This document shows positions 20,791 through 31,559 of a DNA stretch of 64,000 bases, in pieces (position 1 is the first letter of the stretch; the number at the start of each line of letters is the position of its first letter). The notes under the pieces were generated by a model. The model made no database searches. It was not told the origin of the DNA and saw only the letters and a program-made list of their open reading frames with translations. The position numbers and the translations under genes are program-made. The stretch comes from Larix kaempferi (lineage: Eukaryota; Streptophyta; Pinopsida; Pinales; Pinaceae): positions 11,841,501 to 11,905,500 of the forward strand of contig BSBM01000602.1 of the NCBI GenBank assembly GCA_027924585.1. The letters are read 5' to 3'.

Positions 20791-20913
20791 TTTTGCCTTC
20801 ACACATGTTTTCATTTTCATAATATTGCCTTCTTAGTTATTTTCAAATAATTTTTTTTATATAATAATGTCCATAGAAGTTAGAACCATAAAAAATATTG
20901 ATCCAAAACTACA
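20608..20913. repeat. 181-bp-period direct repeat overlapping the fold-back, copy A
   Basis: The loop of the fold-back element (20608-20734, from TGTTTTGCCTTCACACATG to CCAAAACTACA) recurs directly after its right arm (20789-20913) with only a few differences. Loop and downstream flank are therefore a direct duplication with the right inverted arm between them. Confidence 0.75.
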
Positions 20914-21467
20914 TTTAACAAAAGCTTTTTTATATAAAATTAAAATTTCCAAATGAATTATGATTAACCTTTACCAAATTCATAATATTGTTTTCTTGCA
21001 TATTTTCAAATATTTTTTTTCGAAGAGTTACATTTAACAGGAGTTATATATATATATATATCCAGAGCTGCATTTAACAAGAATTTTTTTACATAAAATT
21101 AAAATTTCCCATTAGATCAGGGATAACCCTTACCAAATTCATAATTTAAATTAATACATGGATGATGTGGTCGTTGGATGTGCAAATATGTAAAGTAAAT
21201 TCAAAATGCAAGCTGTCAGCAAACGGTTGATCATAACAGATTACAATGATGCCATCAAACGGTTCAATTTGAAATGCACGTTGTCCGTAATCATTAAGAA
21301 TCATAAGCGTTTGATCATATAATAACAAACAATGCCATCCAACCATTCAATTCGAATCTCGATTCGAATCTCGAGTTGAATCAACGGTTGAACTTGAATT
21401 TCTTAAATAACGTTTCAATTTGAATATCTTAACGAATACTCCTCCCTTGCCGTTAGGTGAAAAAGCA

Positions 21468-21596
21468 TTGGATAAAAAGCGTCTTTTCAAGGGTCTCTTT
21501 CTCGTAATGTAATTGGTTCAACTTGAATTCTTAAAATAACATCTTGCCGTTGGATAAAAAGCATCTTTTCTAGGGTCTCTTTCTGGTAATGTAATT
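21468..21596 (+). repeat. Two 47-bp direct repeats upstream of an exon-like ORF, copy A
   Basis: TTGGATAAAAAGCRTCTTTTC and the following AGGGTCTCTTTCTSGTAATG occur at 21468-21514 and 21550-21596, 82 bp apart, ending 48 bp before the ATG at 21644. They could be a duplicated promoter or leader segment; nothing more than the repeat is shown. The flanking 20914-21467 is AT-rich with no feature recognised except a 14-bp duplication (AATCTCGATTCG) near 21355 that is absent from copy B. Confidence 0.6.
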
Positions 21597-21643
21597 TAGA
21601 GTTGAGCGTTAAAGATTGGACGTGGAAGAACACAGTGACAGCC

Positions 21644-21821
21644 ATGGCGGGAGACTCTCGGAGGTCCATATCAGGTCTCTCCTTCAGCTGTAGTACCCAA
21701 AACAGCGTCCAACGTTATATTTGTAATGGATTGTTCGGAAGTTTATACAGCCTGCGAGGTAGCTTGGGAATTTCTATCTTTCTGAGTTACGTAGGATTTA
21801 TTACATCCCCAAGAACCTCTG
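21644..21821 (+). CDS. Putative first exon of an unknown gene, copy A
   Basis: An ATG in good context (GCCATGG) opens a frame of 59 complete codons starting MAGDSRRSISGLSFSCST and continuing LFGSLYSLRGSLGISIFLSY, with one weakly hydrophobic stretch. It ends at a plausible splice donor (CTCTG^GTAATG). The Ser/Arg-rich start would suit an organelle-targeting presequence, but this is a guess. The frame is intact in copy B (63741-63918), where there is almost no change over 180 bp. No family is recognised and no downstream exon can be joined to it with certainty; the frame also stays open past the proposed donor to 21871. Confidence 0.4.
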
Positions 21822-22064
21822 GTAATGATCTCTCAGCTTCTCTGATTGTAAATTCTCGCCATGATTCCTGATTTTTATGTTGGGATCAGTTTATTCTGAG
21901 TCTGATTATTGTTCAGCGTCGCATTATTTCATTTCCATCTATTGCTTTATGCTTTGATTGACCTAATAGACTATAATACTTTTATTTAGATTCCCTTCCT
22001 ATCATGATCTCAACGAAATTGATTTCTGGTGGAGAAATGGACGCCGAGAGCGATTCAAATCAGC

Positions 22065-22189
22065 TACTGAGCATTTCTAGCCAAGAAATTGAAGAACAAG
22101 AGGATGGAAAAGTTAAGGTTCTCTAAATTCTATATTAGCACTGCCCCAGTGGCTGCATGCATTTTGTTTCTCCTACTCTCGTTCAAAAG
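22065..22189 (+). pseudogene. Candidate upstream exon of a NIP-like aquaporin fragment
   Basis: A plus-strand frame reads AKKLKNKRMEKLRFSKFY and then a hydrophobic stretch ISTAPVAACILFLLLSFK, ending in splice donor AAAAG^GTATGC in phase 2. This is the phase needed to join the aquaporin exon at 22696, across which it would give a serine. A second open frame in the same DNA starts MDAESDSNQLLSISSQ at about 22037 and stops at 22125; that looks more like a NIP N-terminus, so a frameshift between the two is possible. Only one copy lies in the window. Low certainty. Confidence 0.35.
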
Positions 22190-22595
22190 GTATGCCTTCT
22201 GCTATTCCGTCTCAGTCTAGACTATCATATATCAGAGATTATTAAGCTTTGAATATGAAAAAGAGAATCTCCATGGCAGAATTTCAATAGTTGTTTTTTT
22301 TAACTCTGGAAGCTTTGGATTCAGAATAAAAAAACGCCAAGGTTAAATTTCAATGCCTGTCTTTTACCCTCTATATTTACTCTTTTGATACATTGAACAT
22401 TCCTTAAAATAAGGGCATGCATTTTCACCAGAACAATGTTTTTATCAACAAATTATTTGTTAAACGGTGCTTACTGGTTTGGATTCAGGACCTTCATACT
22501 AACAGTTCAGTTCAAATCCAATTTTCTGTAGAATCCAATTATTTTGTGTTTAATATTAAAAAAAAAAACCTCCCTCATCAACATGTGAACAAACG

Positions 22596-22709
22596 ACCTT
22601 AATAAAATACTTCATCGGCTTATCTGTTAACTATGCAGTCTGATAACAGCAGACCTTAATAAAATACTTCATCGGCTTATCTGTTAACTATGCAGTCTGA
22701 TAACAGCAG
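22596..22709 (+). repeat. 57-bp tandem duplication over a splice acceptor
   Basis: The 57 bp starting ACCTTAATAAAATACTTCAT and ending AACAGCAG occur twice head to tail (22596-22652 and 22653-22709). The unit contains the TATGCAG acceptor of the aquaporin exon, so that acceptor and the first codons of the exon are duplicated. Confidence 0.85.
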
Positions 22710-22933
22710 AGACCATTTCGACCTTTATTCTGGTTTTTGTAACATGCGGTTCCTCAGTAATGGATCACAGCAGTCGGCCTTTAATTTCAGAACTTGGGGG
22801 TTCTGTGGCTTTTGGTCTGATAGTGACAGTCATGATATATTCTGTTGGCCACATTTCTGGAGCTCATATGAATCCTGCAGTTACCATTGCATTTGCAACA
22901 GTCACTATAAGATTAACTTGTTTAGTAGAATGA
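22696..22933 (+). pseudogene. NIP-type aquaporin exon, partial
   Basis: Following the acceptor TATGCAG, a frame reads [20 protein letters not shown], then [20 protein letters not shown] and [16 protein letters not shown]. These are transmembrane helices 1-2 and the first NPA half-helix of a nodulin-26-like intrinsic protein, a plasma-membrane channel for water and small neutral solutes. VTVMIY...[13 protein letters not shown] is highly characteristic of the group that includes silicon-transport NIPs. After AFAT the similarity ends and a TGA follows at 22931. No second NPA motif or later exon was seen in the next 6 kb, so this is most likely a truncated pseudogene. Confidence 0.8.
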
Positions 22934-23029
22934 CAATTTTCTAGGTCTGGGATAAGGAGCTTTCAGTTTTTTGTTTTTAATTACTCAGATCGCTTATTTT
23001 TTCCAGACCCACTGAAATCTTGAATCTAA

Positions 23030-23215
23030 GGTTCTTGAGGTTCAATACTTCCTTTCATATTTGGTATACTGAAATGCTGTACATCACAGTAATAATGAAT
23101 TGCCTTGAAATGCTGCACATCACAGTAATAATGAATTGCCTTGAAATGCTGCACATCACAGTAATAATGATTGCCTTGAAATTATATTAATCTTTCTTTT
23201 ATGACAAAAGATAAT
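23030..23215 (+). repeat. Short tandem repeats in a duplicated intron-like segment (first copy)
   Basis: A unit of about 40 bp, GAAATGCTGCACATCACAGT plus AATAATGAATTGCCTT, occurs three times in a row. The segment is flanked by CTAAGGTTCTTGAGGTTCAATA before and ATTATATTAATCTTTC after, which recur around 23715-23875. Confidence 0.7.
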
Positions 23216-23244
23216 GGAAACCGAATTACGCTAATATGTTGCAG

Positions 23245-23357
23245 ATTCCCTGAAATGTTGTATCCCTCGCAATTCCAATGGAAATGTTGCTCTGCGTGGA
23301 CAATGAGAATTTCGATCGAAAAGAAGCAGAGGCTAAGTACAAAAACTGTGTATCGAG
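23245..23357 (+). pseudogene. Exon-like segment FPEMLYPSQFQWKC, first copy
   Basis: Between an acceptor (TTGCAG) and a donor (CGAG^GTTAGT) one frame stays open for 37 codons, beginning FPEMLYPSQFQWKCC. The same segment with changes and a short insertion recurs at 23882-24023, and the intron-like flanks recur too. The protein family is not recognised. Confidence 0.35.
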
Positions 23358-23699
23358 GTTAGTGATTTGTTATCTACATGTTCTGATTTGTGATTTGTTA
23401 TCTACATGTTTTGATTTGTGATTTGTAATTAATATTTGTAATAACTTCTACATTTTCTGATTGAATAGTAATTTATAATAATTTCATCGATTTCCACTAA
23501 AACCCTTTTCAATGATCATCCTAATCTTGTCTAATGTTCGATTTCCTTCATTACTAGATGGTAATCTCCTGAGTAAATCCTAAATTTTGAATGAATCAAT
23601 CAGGAAAATAGTTATAGTTTTTTACTGTAAGAAGTTTATATAGAACAATAATGTTCATGTTGTAATTCTTGCACAACCTCTAATCAATGTTTCATACCC

Positions 23700-23880
23700 A
23701 CGGAAATCTCATTCTAAGGTTCGTGATGTTCAATATTCCCTTTCATATTTTGTATACATCACAGTAATAATGAATCTCCTTGAAATTATATTAATCTTTC
23801 TTTTATGACATATTTTGTATACATCACAGTAATAATGAATCTCCTTGAAATTATATTAATCTTTCTTTTATGACTTTGCA
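23700..23880 (+). repeat. 68-bp tandem duplication in second copy of the segment
   Basis: A unit of about 68 bp, ATATTTTGTATACATCACAG through ATCTTTCTTTTATGAC, occurs twice head to tail. It corresponds to the region of the ~40-bp repeats in the first copy, so both copies expanded independently by different units. Confidence 0.75.
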
Positions 23881-23881
23881 G

Positions 23882-24023
23882 ATTCCCTGAAATGGTGTAT
23901 CCCTCGCAATTCGAATGGAAATGTGTCAGGATGAATTTGAATCACAGTGGGTACTATTATGGGTCGCAAGAAGAATTTAAGGTGGCAAGAAGCAGAGGCT
24001 AAGTACAAAAATGGTGTATCCAG
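23882..24023 (+). pseudogene. Exon-like segment FPEMVYPSQFEWKC, second copy
   Basis: Acceptor TTTGCAG and donor CCAG^GTTAGT bound this segment. In the frame of the first copy it reads FPEMVYPSQFEWKCVRMNLN, continuing NHSGYYYGSQEEFKVARSRG to a TAA at about 24000. The last 40 bp in another frame (QEAEAKYKNGVSR) match the first copy in that frame. Which frame was real is unclear; compared with the first copy the middle differs by about 30 bp. Confidence 0.35.
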
Positions 24024-24512
24024 GTTAGTGATTTGCTATCTTCATGTTCTGATTTGGATTAATATATATAATAACTTCTACATGTGTTCTGATTGGATAA
24101 TAATTCATAATAATTTCCTTATACCAAGGTTCGATTTCCTTCATTACCAGATGATAATCTCCTGGGTAAATCCTTTTTCTATTCTTTTGGTTCAATCATA
24201 CATGCGAAGTGCAGGGTTTATTTTGTTTATAGAGTAAAAATAAAACATAATCTCTATGAGTTTTAATGAACTCTTGGTTTTAATCTTGGATAAATTTGTA
24301 AAGTATTGTTGATTTTTGCAGGTAGTTTTCAAAAGTGTTATAGAGTTAAAACGTATTGTAGTGTAATAAGAGGTTGCATGTTCTTCTTAATAGTTGGGCT
24401 TCTGTTAGTTCTAATTAGTATTGGGTACTATATTTTGGGTTTTTTTTCGTCAAAAATGCTTAAAAGTGCGAGGAAAAAATGAGTAAAGTTGAAACTGGGT
24501 GATCGGGAAAAA

Positions 24513-24585
24513 ATGAGTAGATTTTTCTACAAGAGAAAGGATGTGGAAAATGAAACCAAGAGAAACATACTTTCCTCCATTTCAG
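24513..24585 (+). CDS. Candidate exon, MSRFFYKRKDVENE start
   Basis: A 73-bp open segment begins ATG (GGAAAAAATGAG) and encodes MSRFFYKRKDVENETKRNIL followed by SSIS, ending at donor TTTCAG^GTATTT in phase 1. That is the phase required by the exon candidate at 25812. The rest of 24024-24512 is AT-rich with no other feature. Product unknown. Confidence 0.3.
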
Positions 24586-25811
24586 GTATTTATTTAATTG
24601 ATTAATATCATTTATGATCAAAAGGTAGTGGGTTCGATTTCCTTAGAATGGCGTCGCTGGGCAGAGCTGTCATGAGAGCTCATTAAACCATTGTATTGAT
24701 TCTGTTATCTTATTATCATGACCTGTGGTCGTTAAGGCCTAAACATTAACCGTTAGATTCCCAGAAAAAGGAAAAAGGCGTTCTGAATAAATATCAGTGC
24801 CATTCATCTGAGCATTATTAAATTGTATTTGTCTATACAATATAATTGGCATGGGTTTACCATGCCAGAGGAGAGGATTACTGCCTTACTGTAATTTTGC
24901 AGCTATATTTAACGACATTCAAGCAGACAAGCTTTCTGCTTCCATTTAAATAATTTAATATATTTGCCCCAAGGACGTCATCCTCATCCTCGTCTTAAAA
25001 TCTTAGAAATTATTTTTATCTTAATACAAGCTACTATGACTATATTTTTTCTCGTTGTCGTCGTTATTATCATATCAGTCAAAAACACAGATCAAACAAA
25101 CCTATTAAAAAAATTAAATAAAAACATATAATTCATTTTGATATTATGTATCCACCCACTAAGGAAATGTTTATGGTATGGTAGTATGCATATACACACA
25201 ACAATATATCTCCTTTGCCTTAAAAGGTAATAATTAATAAGAAAAAAATACACAACCACTCCACACAGTCTTTTTTGGAGCTTTTCCAGCTAGCACCCGA
25301 TTTAGGCATTCTTCTGAAGCCATCCTACCTCCCGATTTAGGCACCCCAACTGGATCTGATCAGATAGGCTGCCATGGCAATGTTATAGTGGGAGGTGTAA
25401 AAAGACACATGACAGCCCTGCCAGCCCAATGCACGAGCCCACGAGCCCACGTCGATTTTGAAAGTTTGAATTTGTTTTTTCGTGTTCCGTTTTTAAACTA
25501 TTTTGTTTCAAAGAAATAGTGTTTTACTTTTCTTTATGTGCTTTTACTGCAAATTATTGACTTTTTTGTTTTGGATGTAGTTTTCATTTTTTATGTGCTT
25601 TTACTGCGAACTATGGACTTTTTTTCTTTATGATTTAAGTTTGTGTTAACTGGTCTAACAGTTAATTAAATAATAATTATATGGATAAACTGCATATTGA
25701 AAATTTAAAAGAAATATTTATTATTGGTCAATCAATCTTTATGGTTTGAATCTTGGCTGTAATTTTCATTGTGATTTGATGGCAACTTAATACAACTTTG
25801 TTTGTCTTCAG
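24586..25811. other. Intron-like or intergenic DNA
   Basis: Mostly AT-rich. A more GC-rich patch at 25270-25450 holds two copies of CCCGATTTAGGCA (about 25298 and 25332) and a repeated CACGAGCC. A 50-60-bp duplication around TTTATGTGCTTTTACTGC lies at 25535-25630. No coding motif is seen. Confidence 0.4.
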
Positions 25812-25868
25812 ATGCATTGTTTCGGGCATTCTACTGGATATACCGAAATCCTACTATTATTTTCCGAG
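25812..25868 (+). CDS. Candidate 57-bp exon, ALFRAFYWIYRNPTIIFR
   Basis: The segment is bounded by TTTGTCTTCAG^ and ^GTAAAG, a good acceptor and donor. It is phase 1 at both ends and joins the segment ending at 24585 in frame through an aspartate codon. The peptide is aromatic-rich (ALFRAFYWIYRNPTIIFR). No later exon is obvious in the AT-rich DNA beyond it, and no family is recognised. Confidence 0.35.
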
Positions 25869-26236
25869 GTAAAGTTTTTTAGTTCTCTTAAAAATATTAA
25901 TTATTTAAATTTATTGCAAAATTTCAATTTATTTAGATATTTCAATAACAATTTGTTATAATATTTTGAGAAATTTATTTAGATATTTCAATGACAATTT
26001 GTTATAATATTTTATTTTCTCATTATACTTAAACTTTGTTACCATTTATTATAATACTTTATTTACACATTTAGAATAAAATTTGTTATAGAATCCCTAT
26101 TAAAAAAACTTCAAACTAGTGAAAAAAAATTCAAATATATAACCTCTGCCCATTCAAATATTGTACTCCCACCAGTGTCATATCATATTGTTTTTAGAGT
26201 AATAAAAGGTATAGTCCCACCGTTGCTTAAATGCAC

Positions 26237-26660
26237 GAATAATTATCGCAAGCACACGTGAGCTCGACATTTAAACATTTAAGAAGTTGGTTAGAAAACA
26301 CACAATAAAATTTAGAACTCATAGAAGGGAACACAAAATGTAGAGTTTAGGTTAAATAAATGTATGTGAGAATTGTAGTTTAGTTTTGGGCATAGTTTAG
26401 AATATTGTATGGAATAATTATCGCAAGCACAAGTGAGTGGACATTTAAACATTTAAGAAGTTGGTTAGAAAACACATAATAATATTTAGAAGGAGAGAAG
26501 GGAACACAAAATGTAAAGCTTATGTTAAATAAAGGTATGTGAGAATTGTAGTTTAGTTTTGAGCATAGTTTAGAATATTGTAGATGAAGCTTATGTTAAA
26601 TAAATATATGTGAGAATTGTAGTTTAGTTTTGGGCATAGTTTAGAATATTGTAGACGAGC
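26237..26660. repeat. Tandem repeat with ~175-bp period
   Basis: A unit beginning GAATAATTATCGCAAGCACA and ending GTTTAGAATATTGTA occurs at about 26237 and 26412, and its last third occurs again from about 26584. Units differ by substitutions and short indels. No coding potential. Confidence 0.8.
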
Positions 26661-26950
26661 TTAAAGTTAGGATAGAGTAGCCTTTTGTTATTTTTATTAT
26701 TTTATTTTCATTATCTTTTGTTTTATTTTTTTTAGTGTTTTTTAATTAATTTTTTGTTTTTATTTTTAATAAAATTTTAATTAGTTAGATTTAGAATTTA
26801 TATTTAATATTTGTTTAATTTGGTTAGTGTTAAGTTAACTTTTCATTTTACTATTTTGTTAGTTTTAAATTATTGTTTTTTTTTTTTTTTTTATGAAGGT
26901 AAAAAGGGTTGGGCATGGGGTTTTGATTATTACCTTATGATTAGGCACAC

Positions 26951-28195
26951 TTTTCTCTTCATAATCTAAAAGAATGGTTAAAAAATTGAAGATAAGGAAG
27001 CATATAAGTGTGGAAGGGTACTTTGGTAAGATGAGAGAAAGAGAAGATTAGGAAGTAGAAAATTAGGGAAGAGTTATATGTTTCATGGAAATATTTAATT
27101 TTATAAAAGTATTTAGTTTTTTTTCTATGCTTGTTTTTAATAATTATATTTCTTAACTCAAAAAATATTTTTTTTGTTTTTGTTTTAACTTTGCTCAATT
27201 TTCATATTTTTAGTGAGCATTGTGAAATTTTCATAATTTTTTTATAATTTAAAATATAAATTTTGTGTAACTTATTTTAAGTTTGCTCATTTTCATACTT
27301 TTATTAAGCATTGTGAAATTTTCATAATTTTCTTCTAGTATTTTAAAAATTAACACTTAATTTTTCATATTGTTTTCTTGTATAGAATTTAAAGAGATGT
27401 ACATTTTGTCAATGTTATTCTTAATAATTTAGTTTCTTTTTTCCATATTAAAATAGTTAGGATTAATAATTAAGAGTTTGTTGAAATAGTTCAGAGTTCA
27501 AGTTAATAATTATGAGTATGTTGAAATATGTTAGGATTAGTTTTCTCTTCATAATCTAAAAGATTGGTTAAAAGATTGAAGATAAGGAAGCATATAAGTG
27601 TGGAAGGGTACTTTGGTAAGATGAGAGAAAGAGAAGATCAGATAGGAAGTAGAAAACTAGGGAAGAGTTATATGTTTCATGGAAATATTTAATTTTATAA
27701 AAGTATTTAGTTTTTTTTCTATGCTTGTTTTTAATAATTATATTTCTTAACTCAAAAAATATTTGTTTGTTTTTATTTTAACTTTGCTCATTTTTCATAT
27801 TTTTAGTGAACATTGTGAAATTTTCATAATTTTTTTCTAATTTAAAAACTAAATTTTGTGTAACTTATTTTAACTTTCCTCATTTTCATACTCTTACTAA
27901 GCATTGTGAAATTTTTATAATTTTCTTCTAGTATTTTAAAAATTAACACTTAATTTTCCATATTGTTTTCTTGTATAGAATTTTAAGAGATGACGTGAAA
28001 TGTATATTTTCTTGTAATTGGTACTATGATGTTGTACATAGAGACTTGATATATACTTTTTGTCAATGTTATTCTTAATAATTTAGTTTCTTTTTTCCAT
28101 ATTAAAATAGTTAGGATTAATAATTAAGAGTTTGTTGAAATAGTTGAGAGTTCAAGTTAATAATTATGAGTATGTTGAAATAGGTTAGAGTTCTA
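26951..28195. repeat. Tandem duplication with ~590-bp period
   Basis: The block starting TTTTCTCTTCATAATCTAAA occurs at 26951 and again at 27541, running to the GAGTTTGTTGAAATAG region in both. The second copy has an extra ~75 bp near 27985-28060 containing TTGTACATAGAGACTTGATA. Inside each, a ~110-bp subunit around TTTGCTCATTTTCATA and CATTGTGAAATTTTCATAAT is itself doubled. AT-rich and non-coding. Confidence 0.8.
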
Positions 28196-28385
28196 GTTAA
28201 TCGTTCTTAGTTTAAACCTTTGTTAGATTATAAATTGCTATCTTGTTTGCTTTTGGTAAATTGTTTTTCAATGTTTTTTTCATGGTTATATATAAAAATT
28301 TAATTGAAATATTTAAATGAGAATAACATTGTAGAAAATATTTTTTATGAATATTAAATTGTATATATATTTTATATTGTTTGCA

Positions 28386-28670
28386 TTAGTATGCTGACCA
28401 TAGGGGTTTTATTGAAAGTCTTGTATAGAGTGTTTTCAAAGGACCATTTTGGGAAATTCCGTGGAAACAATTTCCTAACTCGGTATCTTGACACATGTGC
28501 CTTTGTTGTAGCTGAAAACTGGGACGCCGTTGCGCTAGTAATAGGTGGAGGGAGGTAACTCCCAGAGAAGCCCTCCTAGTACGCCCCAAGTTGGGTGGTC
28601 GACCATGTATACACAAGGTTTTTAAAGTGGTCTAACGAGGGACCCCCCTTTGTTGACACTCTATTCAAGC
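28386..28670. other. GC-richer patch of unknown nature
   Basis: In otherwise very AT-rich DNA this stretch has near-balanced composition, including GGGAGGTAACTCCCAGAGAA and CAAGTTGGGTGGTCGACC. On the minus strand it is open for 76 codons but without a recognised motif. It may be a fragment of an older element. It separates the AT-rich repeats from the satellite. Confidence 0.35.
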
Positions 28671-28753
28671 AACATAGGAGTTAGGATTTCTTTTCTTGGT
28701 AATTATAAATTTAACCTCCTCTAAACCTTAGTTACATTAGCCACTCTCATCCA

Positions 28754-29158
28754 TTCTCTCTCTCTCTCTCTCCCTCTCTCTCTTAACCCCTAACCCACAA
28801 TATCTTTATCTCTCTCTAAACAACTAACCCCACCCTTAACCCCCAATCTCTCTCTCTCTAAAACCCTAACACCTCACTCTCTCTCTCTAAATCCTAAGCC
28901 CCAATATCTCTCTCTCCCTAAACCCATAACCACTAATATCTCTCTCTCTAAACTCCTAACATCCAATCACTCCGCTCTCTCTCTAAAATCCTCACCTCCA
29001 AATCTCTCTCTCTCTGCCACTAAACCTATAACCCGCAATCTCCCTCTCTTTAAACCTCTAACCCACAATATCTCTCTCTAAACCACTAACCCCCAATCTC
29101 TCTCTAAACCCCGAATCCCTATTCTCTCACTCACTCTCTAAGCCTTTAACCCTCAATA

Positions 29159-29199
<41 letters not shown>

Positions 29200-29241
29200 A
29201 AACACCTAAAATCCAATCTCTCTCTCTCTCTCTATAGATGC

Positions 29242-29275
<34 letters not shown>

Positions 29276-31151
29276 CTACCTATCAATTATTTATCTATCT
29301 AAATGTATAAACCCTAAACTCTCTCTCTCTCTCTCTCTAAACCCCTGACCCCAATATTTTTAACTCTCTCTCTCTCTCTCTCTCTCGCTCTCTCTCTCTC
29401 AACCCCTAACGACCACTATCCCTATTTCCATATCTCTCTCTTCAAACCCCTAAACCACAATCTCTATAACTCTCTCTAAACCCCTAATCATCTCTCTCTC
29501 TCTAAACCCTCAATCTACTATCTCTCACTCTAACCCCTAATCCTTAATCTCTCTCTCTCTCTCTATACCCCTAACCTCCAATCTCTCTCTCTCTCTCTCA
29601 ACTCCTAACCACCAGTCTCAATCATTATATAACTCTCTCTCTAAACACATTACCCCTATATCTCTATCTCTCTCTAAACCCCTAACCCCCATTCTCTAAC
29701 TCTCTCTCTTAACCACTAATCCTCAATCTCTCTCTAAACCCCTAACCTCCAATCTCTCTCTCTCTCTCTCTCTCTCTCTAAAACCCTAAAAATCCAAATC
29801 CCTCTCTCTCTCTCTCTCTAAATCCTTAACCCCAAGTTTCTCTCTCTCCCTTTCTCTCTAAACCCCAACCACAAATTTGTCTACCTCTGAAATTTTAATC
29901 CCCAATATCTCCATATTTCTCTCTCTAAAGCATTAGCCCTCAATCTCTATCTCTCTATAAACCCCTAATCCCAAATTCTCTCTCTCTAAACCCCTAACCA
30001 CCAATTTCTCTATTTTTATCTCTTTGTCCTTTTCTCAAAACTCATAACCACCAATCCCTCTATCTCTCTCTAAACCATTAACCCCCGATATCTCTCTCTT
30101 TGAAAGCCTAATCCTCAATCTCTGTCTTCCTATATCCCTCTCTCTAAAGCTCGAAACCCCAATCTCCCTCTCTCTCACTAAACCCTAACCATTATTCTCT
30201 CTCTCTCTCTCTAAACAAATAACCCCACCCCCAACCTCCAATATTTCTCTTTATAAAACGCTAACACTAAATCTCTCTCTCTCTCTCTCTCTCTCTCAAC
30301 CGTTAACCACTAATCTCTCTCATTCCATCTCTCTCTCTCTCCAAATCCTTAACCCCCAATCTCTCTCTCTCTAAACCCCTAACACCCAATATATCTCTTC
30401 CTATCACTCTCTCTCTAAACACCAAACCCCCAATATCCCTCTCTCTCTCTAAACCCCTAACCAACATTCTATCTCATATATCTCTCTCTCTACACCCCTA
30501 ACCCTCAATCTCTCTGTCTTTCTCTCTCTCTCTAAACCACTAACCCCCAATATATATCTATCTCTCTAAACCATTAATCCCCAATCTCCATCTCTCCAAA
30601 CCCCTAACCCCGAATATCTTTGTCCCTTTCTCTCTCTCTTTCACTCTCTCTTTATCTATATATATATCTATCTATATAAACCCCTAACCCTTAACCCCCA
30701 ATATCTCTCTCTCTCTCTCTCAACCCTAACCACTAATCTCCCTCTCTCTAAACTCCTAACACCCAATCGCTCTATCTTTATCTTTATAAAGCATTAACAC
30801 TCAAACTCTCACTCTCTCTAAACCATTAATCCCCAACTATCTCTCTCTCACTAAAACCCTAATACATAATATTTCTCTCCCTCTCTCTAAACCCCTAACC
30901 ACCAATATCTCTCTCTCTAAACCCATAACTCCTAATCTCTATATATTGATCTCTAAACTACTAACCCCCAATATCTCTCTCTATAAACCCCTAACCCTCA
31001 ATATCTCTCTTCTTATCTCCCTCTCACTCTAAACCCCGAACCCCCAATCTCCCTCTCTCACTAAACCCTAACCACCATTCTCTCTCTTTCAATCTCCCTC
31101 TCTAAACTTCTAACCACCAGTTTCTTTATCTCTCTCTAAACAACTAACCCC

Positions 31152-31210
<59 letters not shown>

Positions 31211-31291
31211 ATCCCCTAAAACCCTATATATATATATATTTAAGCCCCTAATCCCCAATCTCTCTCTATGCCTCCCTAAGCCACTAACACC

Positions 31292-31333
<42 letters not shown>

Positions 31334-31525
31334 CTAACCCACAATATCTCTCTCCCTAAACCCTTAACCACCATTTTCTCTCTCTCTCTCTCTAAACACG
31401 TGACCTCAATCTCTCTATATCTCTCTAGAAAACTAACCCCACCCCTAACTACCAATCTCTCTCTCTCTCTAAACCCCTAACCCCCGTTCTCTATCTCTCT
31501 CTCTCTCTCTCAATCTAAACCTCTA

Positions 31526-31559
<34 letters not shown>

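Noticed and set aside
28386-28616. 76-codon minus-strand ORF in the GC-richer patch
   Set aside because: Low-complexity neighbours, no motif and no splice or start context. Kept only as a patch of unknown nature.
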